Shown here: piece after piece, positions 44,181-53,199 of the stretch
Layout of the letters: every line of letters begins with the position of its first letter
How positions within the stretch are numbered: the stretch's first letter is position 1
From: Flavobacteria bacterium BAL38
GTDB taxonomy: Bacteria; Bacteroidota; Bacteroidia; Flavobacteriales; Flavobacteriaceae
DNA length: 64,000 nucleotides
Direction of reading: 5' to 3'
Assembly: GCA_000169355.1 (NCBI GenBank)
Contig: AAXX01000001.1
Location: 434,001 to 498,000, forward strand
Notes under the pieces: generated by a model
The model's input: the letters and a program-made list of their open reading frames with translations, nothing else
Told to the model about the DNA's origin: nothing
Databases searched by the model: none
Program-made: the position numbers and the translations under genes

Positions 44181-44188
44181 CAAATTTA
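44181..44188 (-). promoter_or_regulatory. -7 box of the DUF2891 gene
   Basis: TAAATTTG on the minus strand, 15 bases before the ATG at 44165. It is back-to-back with the plus-strand box at 44198. Confidence 0.6.
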
Positions 44189-44197
44189 GTAAAAACT

Positions 44198-44205
44198 TAT
44201 CTTTG
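44198..44205 (+). promoter_or_regulatory. -7 box of the 82-residue protein gene
   Basis: TATCTTTG, 19 bases before the ATG at 44225. The two divergent promoters share a 60-bp gap. Confidence 0.65.
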
Positions 44206-44224
44206 AATAAAATTAGTAACAATA

Positions 44225-44473
44225 ATGTCTAGAAAAATAAAGCTTATTTGGGATTTTAGAGGCGAAGCTGCAGCCAAAACAGCAGAACATCATGATATTC
44301 ACTTAAAAGAATATTTAGAAAAAGAAAATAGTACTTTAGAAAAAACAGGCTTTGAAGCTATAAACGAAATGCATGCCATTGCTTTTATTGTGGTAGAAGA
44401 AAAAGACATGATTAGGTTTAGAGATGTTTTAAAACCACATAGAGGCGAGTTATTTGAACCAAAAAATCAATAA
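44225..44473 (+). CDS. Small conserved-looking protein, function unknown
   Basis: 82 residues with no signal peptide or cysteines. A helical N-terminal half (EAAAKTAEHHDIHLKEYL) with clustered histidines is followed by an alpha/beta C-terminal half (HAIAFIVVEEKDMIRFRDVLKPHRGELFE). It appears cytoplasmic. I do not recognise a named family. It shares a terminator with recQ, which is convergent. Confidence 0.78.
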   Translation: MSRKIKLIWDFRGEAAAKTAEHHDIHLKEYLEKENSTLEKTGFEAINEMHAIAFIVVEEKDMIRFRDVLKPHRGELFEPKNQ

Positions 44474-44475
44474 AA

Positions 44476-44529
44476 AATTCCAAACTCCAATTTTGAAACA
44501 ATCTTGGAATTTGGAATTATTTTTTTTTA
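44476..44529. terminator. Bidirectional terminator of the 82-residue gene and recQ
   Basis: A 15-bp imperfect stem (44476-44490 with 44504-44518, one mismatch that becomes G:U in the recQ direction) and a T-run on the plus side. Confidence 0.82.
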
Positions 44530-44539
44530 AAATTGGATA

Positions 44540-46735
44540 TTAATTTGCTACTTCACTAATAAACTTAATTCGCATTAAACGAAGTTCTTCTATATCGTAG
44601 TCGCCATCAAATTCTTTTAAAGCATCTTTTATATTATCGGATTCAGAATCCATGAAATAATCATGAATTTCTTCTTGCTGGTCTTCATCTAAAATATCAT
44701 CTATCCAATAACTAATATTTAATTTAGTTCCAGAATATACAATTTGTTCCATTTCTTTTAGCAAATCATCCATAGATAATCCTTTTGCTTTTGAAATATC
44801 ATCTAATGCTAATTTTCTATCAACGTTTTGAATGATATACAATTTCAATCCAGAATTAGCTCCTGTAGATTTCACAACCAAATCATCTGGACGGATAATA
44901 TCGTTATCTTCTACATATCGAATAATTAAATCGATAAATGGTTTTCCGTATTTTTTAGCCTTTCCTTCTCCTACTCCATGAACATTACTAAGTTCATCTA
45001 TAGAAATTGGATATTTCAATGCCATATCTTCTAATGAAGGGTCTTGAAAAATAACAAAAGGAGGAACACCTAATTTTTTAGCTTCTTTTTTACGTAAATC
45101 ACGCAACATGCTCATTAAAGCTTCGTCGGCAGTACCTGTAGATTTTGCTGCTGTAACAATAGCTTCATCTTCTTCTTCATTATACTCATGATCTTCAGAC
45201 ATCATAAATGACGTTGGTGACTTTATAAAAGCTTCACCTTTATCTGCCATTTTTAAAACACCATAAGTTTCAATATCTTTAGTTAATAATCCATCAACTA
45301 AAACCTGACGAATTAATGCCATCCAATATTTCTCATCAAAACTAGCGCCACTTCCAAAATAAGGTTGCGTATCTATTTTTTGTGCTTTAATAATAGCATT
45401 TACTTTACCCACAAGCGCAAAAACAACTTCTTTAGATTTAAATAATTGTTTCGTATCTCGAACTACTTTTAATAAAGTAACTACCTGATCTTGTGCTTCT
45501 ATCTTTTTCTTTGGATTGCGAACATTATCATCCATATCGGCACCTTCTCCGTTTTCTCCGTCAAATTCTTCACCAAAATAATGTAGCAAGAATTTACGAC
45601 GCGACATAGAAGTTTCGGCATAAGCAACTACTTCTTGTAGCAAAGCAAATCCAATTTCTTGTTCGGCTACGGGTTTACCCGAAAGGAATTTTTCTAACTT
45701 TTCAATGTCTTTATATGAATAATACGCCAAACAATGACCTTCTCCTCCATCTCGACCAGCACGACCTGTTTCTTGATAATAACTTTCTAATGATTTTGGA
45801 ATATCATGATGAATTACAAAACGAACATCTGGTTTATCGATTCCCATACCAAAAGCAATAGTTGCTACCACCACTTCTACATCTTCCATTAAGAACATAT
45901 CTTGATGTTTGGCACGAGTTTTAGCATCTAAACCCGCATGATACGGAACAGCACTAATACCATTTACTTGTAATACTTGGGCAATTTCTTCCACTTTTTT
46001 ACGACTCAAACAGTAAATAACACCCGATTTCCCTTTGTGTTGTTTAATAAATCGAATGATATCCGATTCAATATTTTTAGTTTTTGTACGTACTTCGTAA
46101 TATAAATTAGGACGATTGAATGATGCTTTAAACGTATTAGCATCGGGCATATCCAAGTTTTTTAAAATATCTTCCTGAACTTTTGGTGTTGCCGTTGCGG
46201 TTAAACCAATCATTGGCACATCACCTAACAAACGAACAATATTTCTTAAATTTCGATATTCAGGACGGAAATCATGTCCCCATTCCGAAATACAATGCGC
46301 TTCATCAATCGCTACAAAAGATATTGGCACACTGTTTAAAAATTCAATATATTCTTCCTTAGTTAAGGATTCTGGAGCTACATATAATAACTTTGTAATA
46401 CCTGAAGTAATATCTTTTTTTACATTTGCAATCTCTGTTTTATTCAGAGAAGAGTTTAAAACATGAGCAATTCCATACTCAGAACTTAAACTTCTAATAG
46501 CATCTACTTGGTTTTTCATCAAAGCAATTAGCGGAGAAACCACAATAGCAGTTCCGTCTAACACCAATGCTGGCAATTGATAACAAAGCGACTTACCGCC
46601 ACCAGTAGGCATAATTACAAAGGTGTTATTCCCTGTAATAATACTTTTAACTACTTGTTCTTGAAGTCCTTTGAATTGGCTAAAACCAAAATATTTCTTT
46701 AATTCTTTATGTAAATCAATTTCGTGTGGATTCAT
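44540..46735 (-). CDS. recQ: ATP-dependent DNA helicase RecQ
   Basis: 731 residues. Helicase motifs: PTGGGKSLCYQLPA (I), DEAHCISEWGHDFRPEY (II), LTATATP (III), and QETGRAGRDG (VI). An RQC domain follows, and the C-terminal HRDC domain covers about 560-640. It unwinds recombination intermediates in a 3'-5' direction. Length is at the upper range, with an acidic tail. Its -7 box is at 46766-46773. Confidence 0.97.
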   Translation of the reverse strand: MNPHEIDLHKELKKYFGFSQFKGLQEQVVKSIITGNNTFVIMPTGGGKSLCYQLPALVLDGTAIVVSPLIALMKNQVDAIRSLSSEYGIAHVLNSSLNKTEIANVKKDITSGITKLLYVAPESLTKEEYIEFLNSVPISFVAIDEAHCISEWGHDFRPEYRNLRNIVRLLGDVPMIGLTATATPKVQEDILKNLDMPDANTFKASFNRPNLYYEVRTKTKNIESDIIRFIKQHKGKSGVIYCLSRKKVEEIAQVLQVNGISAVPYHAGLDAKTRAKHQDMFLMEDVEVVVATIAFGMGIDKPDVRFVIHHDIPKSLESYYQETGRAGRDGGEGHCLAYYSYKDIEKLEKFLSGKPVAEQEIGFALLQEVVAYAETSMSRRKFLLHYFGEEFDGENGEGADMDDNVRNPKKKIEAQDQVVTLLKVVRDTKQLFKSKEVVFALVGKVNAIIKAQKIDTQPYFGSGASFDEKYWMALIRQVLVDGLLTKDIETYGVLKMADKGEAFIKSPTSFMMSEDHEYNEEEDEAIVTAAKSTGTADEALMSMLRDLRKKEAKKLGVPPFVIFQDPSLEDMALKYPISIDELSNVHGVGEGKAKKYGKPFIDLIIRYVEDNDIIRPDDLVVKSTGANSGLKLYIIQNVDRKLALDDISKAKGLSMDDLLKEMEQIVYSGTKLNISYWIDDILDEDQQEEIHDYFMDSESDNIKDALKEFDGDYDIEELRLMRIKFISEVAN

Positions 46736-46765
46736 TCTCTATTAATATGATTTTACCTAAATTTG

Positions 46766-46773
46766 CAAACATA
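46766..46773 (-). promoter_or_regulatory. -7 box of recQ
   Basis: TATGTTTG on the minus strand, 30 bases before the ATG at 46735. Confidence 0.55.
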
Positions 46774-46820
46774 AAGATACGATTTTCTTTAATACATACA
46801 AATTTTTTAATATTTCTATT

Positions 46821-47786
46821 TTGAGCACAACTGAAACTATTTTAGCAACCGCAAAACGAACTTTACTTTCCGAAAGTAAAAGCATTGAAAACCTTGTAAA
46901 TTACTTAGACGAAGACTTTGCAAAAAGTGTAACTGAAATATACAACACTAAAGGAAGATTAGTAGTAACTGGAATAGGAAAAAGCGCTTTAATCGCTCAA
47001 AAGATTGTAGCTACTTTAAATTCTACCGGAACTCCTTCTATGTTTTTACATGCTGCTGAAGCCGTTCATGGCGATTTAGGAATGGTACAACAAGAAGATA
47101 TTATTATTTGTATTTCAAAAAGTGGCAATAGTCCAGAAATAAAAGTTTTAGCGCCATTACTAAAGCGTTTTGGAAACACACTAATTGGAATGACCGCTGA
47201 TAAAAATTCATACTTAGGAAAAGAATCACACTATATTTTACATGCTTATGTTGAAAGTGAAGCTTGTCCAAATAACTTAGCTCCTACTAATAGCACAACC
47301 GCACAATTGGTTTTAGGAGATGCTTTAGCCGTTTGTTTAATGGAAATGCGCAACTTTAAAAGCGAAGATTTTGCGATTTATCATCCTGGAGGAGCTTTAG
47401 GAAAAAAACTATTGCTTCGAGTAAAAGACATGCTAGATACAACACATAAACCAATGGTTCCGCCAGACGCTTCTATCAAAAGAGTTATTATGGAAATATC
47501 TGAAAAACGCTTAGGTGTTACTGCTGTTATTGAAAACAACCAAGTAATTGGAATTGTAACAGATGGAGATATTAGAAGAATGCTAAACAATAGAGATACT
47601 TTTGCTGATCTAACAGCTCAAGACATCATGACAAAAAACCCTAAAAACATTAATTCAAGTATTCTAGTATCGGAAGCGTTAGATATTTTAGAAAACAATT
47701 CGATTACTCAGTTAGTAGTAGTTGACAATAATGAATATAAAGGAATTCTTCACTTACACGATATTTTAAAAGAAGGAATTGTATAA
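46821..47786 (+). CDS. kdsD: Arabinose-5-phosphate isomerase, KpsF/GutQ/KdsD type
   Basis: 321 residues: a SIS sugar-isomerase domain (about 30-185; VTGIGKSALIAQK, ISKSGNSPE, GDALAVCLME) and two CBS domains (about 205-320). It makes arabinose-5-P for KDO in lipopolysaccharide. The start is TTG (46821); no in-frame ATG exists before the isomerase domain. First gene of the kdsD-tatC-CMD group; its stop overlaps the tatC start (TAATG). Confidence 0.95.
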   Translation: MSTTETILATAKRTLLSESKSIENLVNYLDEDFAKSVTEIYNTKGRLVVTGIGKSALIAQKIVATLNSTGTPSMFLHAAEAVHGDLGMVQQEDIIICISKSGNSPEIKVLAPLLKRFGNTLIGMTADKNSYLGKESHYILHAYVESEACPNNLAPTNSTTAQLVLGDALAVCLMEMRNFKSEDFAIYHPGGALGKKLLLRVKDMLDTTHKPMVPPDASIKRVIMEISEKRLGVTAVIENNQVIGIVTDGDIRRMLNNRDTFADLTAQDIMTKNPKNINSSILVSEALDILENNSITQLVVVDNNEYKGILHLHDILKEGIV

Positions 47787-48607
47787 TGGCAAATAAAAAC
47801 ATAAAAGAAATGTCGTTTTTAGACCATCTTGAAGAATTAAGATGGTTATTAGTAAGAAGCACAGCGGCTATTTTAATTTGCGCAACTATTGCTTTTTTCT
47901 TTAGTGACTTTATTTTTAACGAAATTATTTTCGGACCAAAAAGTCCCGACTTTGTTACTTATCAGTTTTTTTGTGAATTATCACAACAATTTGGTTTAGA
48001 CAAAAGTTTATGTGTAACTGAAATTAACCTTCCCATTCAAAACAGAGAAATGGGCGGACAATTTTCAATGCACATGTGGACTTCAATTACAGTTGGGTTC
48101 ATTTTTGCATTCCCTTTTATTTTATGGGAAATTTGGAAATTTATTAGTCCGGCTTTGTACGAAAATGAAAAGAAATACGCTGCCTCATTTATTATTATTT
48201 CTTCATTCTTATTTTTTGTAGGCGTGTTATTTGGATATTATTTAATTGCTCCATTGTCTGTACAATTTTTTGCTAGCTATATTGTAAGTCCAGAAATCAA
48301 CAACTCCATAGATATTGATTCGTACATTAGTTTAATGAAAACATCGGCAATTGCAAGTGGTTTATTATTTGAATTACCCATTATTATTTTCTTTCTAACC
48401 AAAATAGGATTAGTAAATCCTGAATTTTTAAGAAAATATAGAAAATATACTTTAATAATTGTACTTATTTTATCGGCCATCATAACACCGCCCGATGTAA
48501 TTAGTCAAGTAATTGTTGCAATACCAATTATGATATTATATGAAGCCAGTATACTTATTAGTGTATTAGTTGTAAAAAATCAAGAAAAAGAAAAATTAAA
48601 AGCATAA
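47786..48607 (+). CDS. tatC: Sec-independent protein translocase TatC
   Basis: 273 residues and six transmembrane helices. The N terminus MSFLDHLEELRWLL is the conserved TatC signature, and FAFPFILWEIWKFISPALYENEKK is typical. TatC recognises twin-arginine signal peptides in the inner membrane. It is translationally coupled to kdsD and is followed by the CMD gene after 3 bp. tatA and tatB are not in the window. Confidence 0.97.
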   Translation: MANKNIKEMSFLDHLEELRWLLVRSTAAILICATIAFFFSDFIFNEIIFGPKSPDFVTYQFFCELSQQFGLDKSLCVTEINLPIQNREMGGQFSMHMWTSITVGFIFAFPFILWEIWKFISPALYENEKKYAASFIIISSFLFFVGVLFGYYLIAPLSVQFFASYIVSPEINNSIDIDSYISLMKTSAIASGLLFELPIIIFFLTKIGLVNPEFLRKYRKYTLIIVLILSAIITPPDVISQVIVAIPIMILYEASILISVLVVKNQEKEKLKA

Positions 48608-48610
48608 ATT

Positions 48611-48961
48611 ATGTCAGATTTAGTAAAAGAATTTAATGATTATCGTTCTAAAATGAACGAAAAACTATTAGCAGATAACAATAAAGTAATCAAAAGAATT
48701 TTTAATGTTGACACTAACGCATACATGGAAGGCGCTTTAGACGTTAAAACAAAAGAACTTTTAGGTTTAGTTGCATCTGCTGTTTTACGTTGCGACGATT
48801 GCATTAAATATCATTTAGAAACAGCTTACAAACAAGGAGTTACGAAAGAAGAAATAATGGAAAGCATGGGAATTGCCACTTTAGTAGGCGGAACCATTGT
48901 AATTCCTCACTTAAGAAGAGCTTACGAGTTTTGGGAAGCGCTTGAAGAAAGTGTTCAATAA
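48611..48961 (+). CDS. Carboxymuconolactone decarboxylase (AhpD-like) family protein
   Basis: 116 residues. The CxxC pair CDDCIKYHLE with following His is the AhpD-like redox signature. These helical proteins act as alkylhydroperoxidases or thiol reductases. Probably cytoplasmic. It is third in the kdsD-tatC-CMD operon; relation to Tat or peroxide defence is inference. Confidence 0.92.
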   Translation: MSDLVKEFNDYRSKMNEKLLADNNKVIKRIFNVDTNAYMEGALDVKTKELLGLVASAVLRCDDCIKYHLETAYKQGVTKEEIMESMGIATLVGGTIVIPHLRRAYEFWEALEESVQ

Positions 48962-49082
48962 GCAGTATTTAGTAAGCAGAAAATAAATTATTGTTAATTC
49001 GTTTAACTGTTAAATTGTTTATTTGTTTATTTGTACCATAATGTCTTTTAAACTCATAACCTTTTAAACTCATAACCACACT

Positions 49083-49880
49083 ATGAAGCTTAGAGCAGAA
49101 AACTTAGTTAAAACTTATAAAAAAAGAAGTGTAGTAAAAGGAATTTCCGTTGAAGTAAATCAAGGAGAAATCGTGGGTTTATTAGGACCAAATGGTGCCG
49201 GAAAAACCACTTCGTTCTACATGATTGTAGGTTTAGTGAAGCCAAATAGCGGAAATATCTATCTTGACGATATGGATATTACCAACTTTCCTATGTACAA
49301 ACGTGCACAAAATGGAATTGGTTATTTAGCACAAGAAGCTTCTGTTTTTAGAAAATTAAGTATCGAAGATAATATTTTGAGTGTATTGCAATTAACCACG
49401 CTTTCAAAAGCGGAACAAGAAGCTAAAATGGAAGAATTAATTGCTGAATTTGCATTGGAACATATTCGAACCAATCGTGGCGATTTACTTTCAGGTGGAG
49501 AACGTCGTCGTACTGAGATTGCACGCGCTTTAGCAACCGATCCTAAATTTATTCTTTTAGACGAACCTTTCGCAGGAGTTGACCCAGTTGCAGTGGAAGA
49601 TATTCAGCGAATTGTTGCCCAATTAAAAAATAAAAACATCGGAATTTTAATTACCGACCACAACGTACAAGAAACATTAGCCATTACCGATAAAACCTAC
49701 TTAATGTTTGAAGGCGGAATTCTAAAAGCTGGTAAGCCAGAAGAATTAGTAGCAGATGAAATGGTTAGACGTGTTTACCTTGGACAAAATTTCGAATTAC
49801 GTAAAACAAAAATTGATTTTGATGCTCCAAAAACAACCATCATTCATGGTAAAGGAGAATTAAATTTGAATAAAGAGTAG
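49083..49880 (+). CDS. lptB: LPS export ABC transporter ATP-binding protein LptB
   Basis: 265 residues. Walker [10 protein letters not shown], signature [16 protein letters not shown], Walker [14 protein letters not shown] and the switch His in ITDHNVQ are all present, and [13 protein letters not shown] marks LptB. It powers LPS extraction with LptFGC. A short C-terminal extension follows the ATPase. It lies about 120 bp behind the CMD gene, with short AT-rich repeats between. Co-occurrence with kdsD suits LPS assembly. Confidence 0.95.
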   Translation: MKLRAENLVKTYKKRSVVKGISVEVNQGEIVGLLGPNGAGKTTSFYMIVGLVKPNSGNIYLDDMDITNFPMYKRAQNGIGYLAQEASVFRKLSIEDNILSVLQLTTLSKAEQEAKMEELIAEFALEHIRTNRGDLLSGGERRRTEIARALATDPKFILLDEPFAGVDPVAVEDIQRIVAQLKNKNIGILITDHNVQETLAITDKTYLMFEGGILKAGKPEELVADEMVRRVYLGQNFELRKTKIDFDAPKTTIIHGKGELNLNKE

Positions 49881-49971
49881 TTTTTTTTATAGCACAAAGT
49901 TTCACGAAGTTTAGCACGAAGTTCCACTAAGATTTCTTTTTTTATTAATAGTATTGTTTGTCGTTCAAGAG

Positions 49972-49985
49972 ATGCTTGGCAGCAT
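49972..49985. repeat. Dispersed hairpin, copy 2 (ATGCT-tggc-AGCAT)
   Basis: Same size and flanks as the hairpin at 16445-16458, with a paired substitution in the stem. It lies in the gene-free gap after lptB. Confidence 0.45.
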
Positions 49986-50005
49986 CACAAACTATAAGTA
50001 AAGTA

Positions 50006-50069
50006 TAATGTGAACTATGTCAAGTGAAACGACTATTAACAGAAAGCAAAACAATGGTGGCTATGTGTT
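50006..50069. repeat. Dispersed intergenic repeat, copy A
   Basis: A 30-base core (TAATGTGAACTATGTCAAGT...CGACTA) differs at two positions from 53054-53083, and a second shared block CTATGTGTT is at 50061-50069. Spacing between blocks is 25 bases here. It lies in the 240-base gap after lptB with no gene. Confidence 0.55.
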
Positions 50070-50120
50070 TAAATAAATAGTGTGCTTTGTGTATTCATTG
50101 TGACCTTAGTGGTTAAAAAA

Positions 50121-50969
50121 TCATCGAATACACTTCAATAACAACTTATTTTTATCTCCGTTAAAAACATTAAGATCAACCATTCCTTCAATACCTGCAA
50201 TTTGAGCCTTTTCTGTAAATTGCCAAAACAACCAATCGTTTTCTAGATGATTTCGCCAAAAATTATAATTGGCAATCCAAAGCGGATAATCTGAAAATTC
50301 TTTTTTCAAGAAATCGGTATAATAACTTTCTCCTGAATAAATTATCGGCTTCACTTTATAATGCTTTTCTACTTTTTTCAACCAACGTCGTAATCCTACT
50401 TTTAAACTATCTATCGATTGCGATTTTGGTAATTTTTCAATATCCAAAACTGGAGGTAAATCGCCTTTTTCTAATTTTACAATTTTTATAAAATTTTCAG
50501 CTTGAGCAATCGAATTTTCATTAGGACGATAATAATGATAAGCCCCACGAATTAATTGACGTTCTTTTGCTGCTTCCCAATTTATGTTGAATTGTTTATC
50601 CTTTTTATTTTTTCCAGCAGTTGCTCTAATAAAAACGAATGATAATTCAAAAGCTTCATCTATATGATAGGTTTGTTCCCAATCGATTTTACTTTGATAT
50701 TCAGAAACATCGAAACCTATTGCTTTATCATCATGTTTATGAAGTACTTCGTAAATTCTAATATCAGCAAGTTTTCTATCTTCTTTAGATAAAGTAGCTA
50801 CATTTTTATCGGTTTTAAATCCCAAATAGTATAAGAATCCATCTCGGAATTTATAAACCCCAAACGCAATAAACAGGAATAAAACAAAAGAAATCAGGTA
50901 AAAAATCCATTTACTTTTCGGATTGGATTTTCGTACGGTTGGTTTTTTTATATACTTTTTTGAAGTCAT
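50121..50969 (-). CDS. GH25 family lysozyme, membrane-anchored
   Basis: About 282 residues from the ATG at 50969, whose A is the last base of the pssA stop (TAATG). An ATG at 50987 is also possible. An N-terminal transmembrane helix (about 25-45) anchors it. The GH25 motifs GFDVSEYQSKIDWEQ and PPVLDIEK supply catalytic Asp and Glu, with YSGESYYTDF and LWIANYN following. It cleaves peptidoglycan glycan strands in the periplasm, probably for remodelling. Confidence 0.9.
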   Translation of the reverse strand: MTSKKYIKKPTVRKSNPKSKWIFYLISFVLFLFIAFGVYKFRDGFLYYLGFKTDKNVATLSKEDRKLADIRIYEVLHKHDDKAIGFDVSEYQSKIDWEQTYHIDEAFELSFVFIRATAGKNKKDKQFNINWEAAKERQLIRGAYHYYRPNENSIAQAENFIKIVKLEKGDLPPVLDIEKLPKSQSIDSLKVGLRRWLKKVEKHYKVKPIIYSGESYYTDFLKKEFSDYPLWIANYNFWRNHLENDWLFWQFTEKAQIAGIEGMVDLNVFNGDKNKLLLKCIR

Positions 50970-51712
50970 TAAACCTTTGCTGCCCATTTATTACTAATTA
51001 AAGAAAGGAGCACATAACATAAAATAATTAATGGTATTGCTACAAATCCTAAAACAAAAAACGACAATAACGAACCTATTAAAAACAAAATTTGCATTTT
51101 ATATTTTGCCCAAGTAAATTCTTTTATTTTAAGAGAAAATAATGGAATTTCGGCATTTAAAATAAAAGCACTTAAAATAACAACAAATAATAAAACATAT
51201 GGATTATATAAAATAGTTGTTAACCATTCAAAATCATTAGTATATTGAATCATAGGTATGCTCATAATAACTAATGCATTTGCAGGAGTTGGCAACCCTA
51301 TAAACGAATCGGTTTGGCGTGTATCGATATTAAATTTTGCTAAACGATAACAAGAAGCCAATGTAATTAAAAATCCTAAATAAGGCACAAAGCCCATGTA
51401 AAAATAATCTTCAGTTAAATAATAAATTGAGGTAGAATCTTCTTGAATGTTTTGAAATAAAACAAACATCATTAATCCTGGCACCACACCACAAGTTACC
51501 ATATCTGCTAAAGAATCTAACTGAACACCTAAAGGGCCAGAAACTTTGAATTTTCTAGCTAAAAATCCGTCCCAAAAATCAAAGAAGATACCCAAACAAA
51601 CAAATAAAAAGGCTTCATCATAGTATCCTTTAAAAATTGCTATAATTGCTAATAATCCGGCTGCTAAGTTTAGCAAGGTAATTGCGTTTGGAATGTGTTT
51701 TTTAATTTGCAT
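50969..51712 (-). CDS. pssA: CDP-diacylglycerol-serine O-phosphatidyltransferase
   Basis: 247 residues from the ATG at 51712. A longer frame to 51748 uses TTG and would begin between the -7 box and the predicted leader. The CDP-alcohol phosphatidyltransferase motif is D-FWDGFLARKFKVSGPLGVQLDSLADMV (Asp pairs). About six membrane helices. It makes phosphatidylserine, the precursor of phosphatidylethanolamine. Coupled to GH25. Confidence 0.93.
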   Translation of the reverse strand: MQIKKHIPNAITLLNLAAGLLAIIAIFKGYYDEAFLFVCLGIFFDFWDGFLARKFKVSGPLGVQLDSLADMVTCGVVPGLMMFVLFQNIQEDSTSIYYLTEDYFYMGFVPYLGFLITLASCYRLAKFNIDTRQTDSFIGLPTPANALVIMSIPMIQYTNDFEWLTTILYNPYVLLFVVILSAFILNAEIPLFSLKIKEFTWAKYKMQILFLIGSLLSFFVLGFVAIPLIILCYVLLSLISNKWAAKV

Positions 51713-51759
51713 ACAAATATTTTTTAAATGCCCTAATAAGAGCCTCAAATAATTTACAG

Positions 51760-51767
51760 CAAATGTA
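51760..51767 (-). promoter_or_regulatory. -7 box of the pssA-GH25 unit
   Basis: TACATTTG on the minus strand, 47 bases before the ATG at 51712. Confidence 0.6.
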
Positions 51768-51837
51768 ATACAATAAGTTAATACTTTTAGAGTTTACTAT
51801 TTGAGAAATTTATTTCATCTTTGTAAAAAAATTGGCA

Positions 51838-52911
51838 TTGAAAAAGACCACTTTATATTTTCTGATTTGCTTTAGCTGTATGGCTTACGGACAAACTGTA
51901 CGAAAATATTCAAACGAATTCATGAATATTGGAGTTGATGCAGCGGCTTTAGGTATGTCTAATGCTGTAGTTTCACACACAAGCGACGTAAATTCTGGAT
52001 ATTGGAATCCGGCGGGTTTATTAAATTTAGAAGACAAACAATTTTCTTTAATGCATGCCAATTATTTTGCCAATATTGCACAATATGATTATGCTGGATT
52101 TGCTATGCCAATTGATGACAGAAGTGCTGTTGGAATTTCAATTATTAGATTTGGAGTGGATGATATTTTAAACACTACACAGTTAATTGACAATGCGGGA
52201 AATATCGATTACAATAGAATTTCACTTTTTTCTACAGCTGATTATGCGCTTACTGCATCATATGCTAGAAGTTTGCCTATTGAAGGGTTAAATTACGGCG
52301 TAAATGCTAAAGTTATTCGAAGAGTTATTGGAGATTTTGCAAATTCATGGGGTTTTGGCTTCGATTTAGGGATTCAGTATATAAGTGATGAAGAAGATTG
52401 GAAATTTGGGTTAATGATTCGAGATATTACGACTACATACAACACGTGGACAATTAATGAAGAAAAATTTCAAGAAATTGCTGATGCTATTCCCGGCGAA
52501 AATCAAGAATTACCTGAAACTTCAGAAATAACACTTCCAAAAGCACAATTAGGAATGTCTAAAAAGTGGATAATTCGATATGATTATAGTTTATTAGCCG
52601 CTACTAATTTAAACATGCAATTTGCCCGAACTAATGACATTATATCTACTAATGCAGTTAGTATTGACCCTGCTTTAGGATTTGAATTTGGTTATATTGA
52701 TTTGGTATATTTACGTGGAGGTATTGGGAATTTTCAGCAAATTACTCAAATTGATGATTCTAAAAAACTGAGTTTTCAACCTAACATTGGTATCGGATTT
52801 AAATACAAAGGAATTCAAGTAGATTATGCATTAACCGATTTGGGTGATCAAAGTGCCGCACTATATTCAAACATATTTTCAATAAAAATAGATTGGGAAT
52901 TGTTTAGATGA
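51838..52911 (+). CDS. PorV/PorQ family outer-membrane protein (T9SS-associated)
   Basis: About 357 residues. The signal peptide (MKKTTLYFLICFSCMAYGQ) is read from a TTG at 51838; a TTG at 51832 would add two residues. The body is a FadL-like beta-barrel beginning SNEFMNIGVDAAALGMSNAVV and SGYWNPAGLLN, the opening shared by PorV and PorQ. PorV binds C-terminal domains of type IX substrates at the outer membrane. CATCTTTG box at 51816-51823 is close, leaving a very short leader. Which paralogue it is cannot be decided. Confidence 0.83.
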   Translation: MKKTTLYFLICFSCMAYGQTVRKYSNEFMNIGVDAAALGMSNAVVSHTSDVNSGYWNPAGLLNLEDKQFSLMHANYFANIAQYDYAGFAMPIDDRSAVGISIIRFGVDDILNTTQLIDNAGNIDYNRISLFSTADYALTASYARSLPIEGLNYGVNAKVIRRVIGDFANSWGFGFDLGIQYISDEEDWKFGLMIRDITTTYNTWTINEEKFQEIADAIPGENQELPETSEITLPKAQLGMSKKWIIRYDYSLLAATNLNMQFARTNDIISTNAVSIDPALGFEFGYIDLVYLRGGIGNFQQITQIDDSKKLSFQPNIGIGFKYKGIQVDYALTDLGDQSAALYSNIFSIKIDWELFR

Positions 52912-53053
52912 TGGATGATAGATGATGGATGACGAAACTTGAAACCTAAAACCTGAAACAAAACTAAACATATAAGTTTTTAAAGTGAAATTTGATTACG
53001 TTGAAAAAGTTCATAAAAGAAACTTGAATAGCATAACAAAAAAATGATAAATC

Positions 53054-53121
53054 TAATGTGAATTATGTCAAGTGAAACGCCTAAAAATATAGACAACGTA
53101 AATCTTATTTGCCTATGTGTT
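53054..53121. repeat. Dispersed intergenic repeat, copy B
   Basis: Copy of the 50006 element: 28 of 30 bases identical in the core (53054-53083), and CTATGTGTT at 53113-53121 after 29 bases. Part of the 288-base gap before the DUF4105 gene, which also holds a short GATGATGGATGA tandem (about 52909-52933). Confidence 0.55.
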
Positions 53122-53199
53122 GAAAAATCAGTAAACACCAGCGTTTCGCCTAAGCGAATTAGTATCATCCGCGTGATAAAAACCTGAAACAACAAAAGA

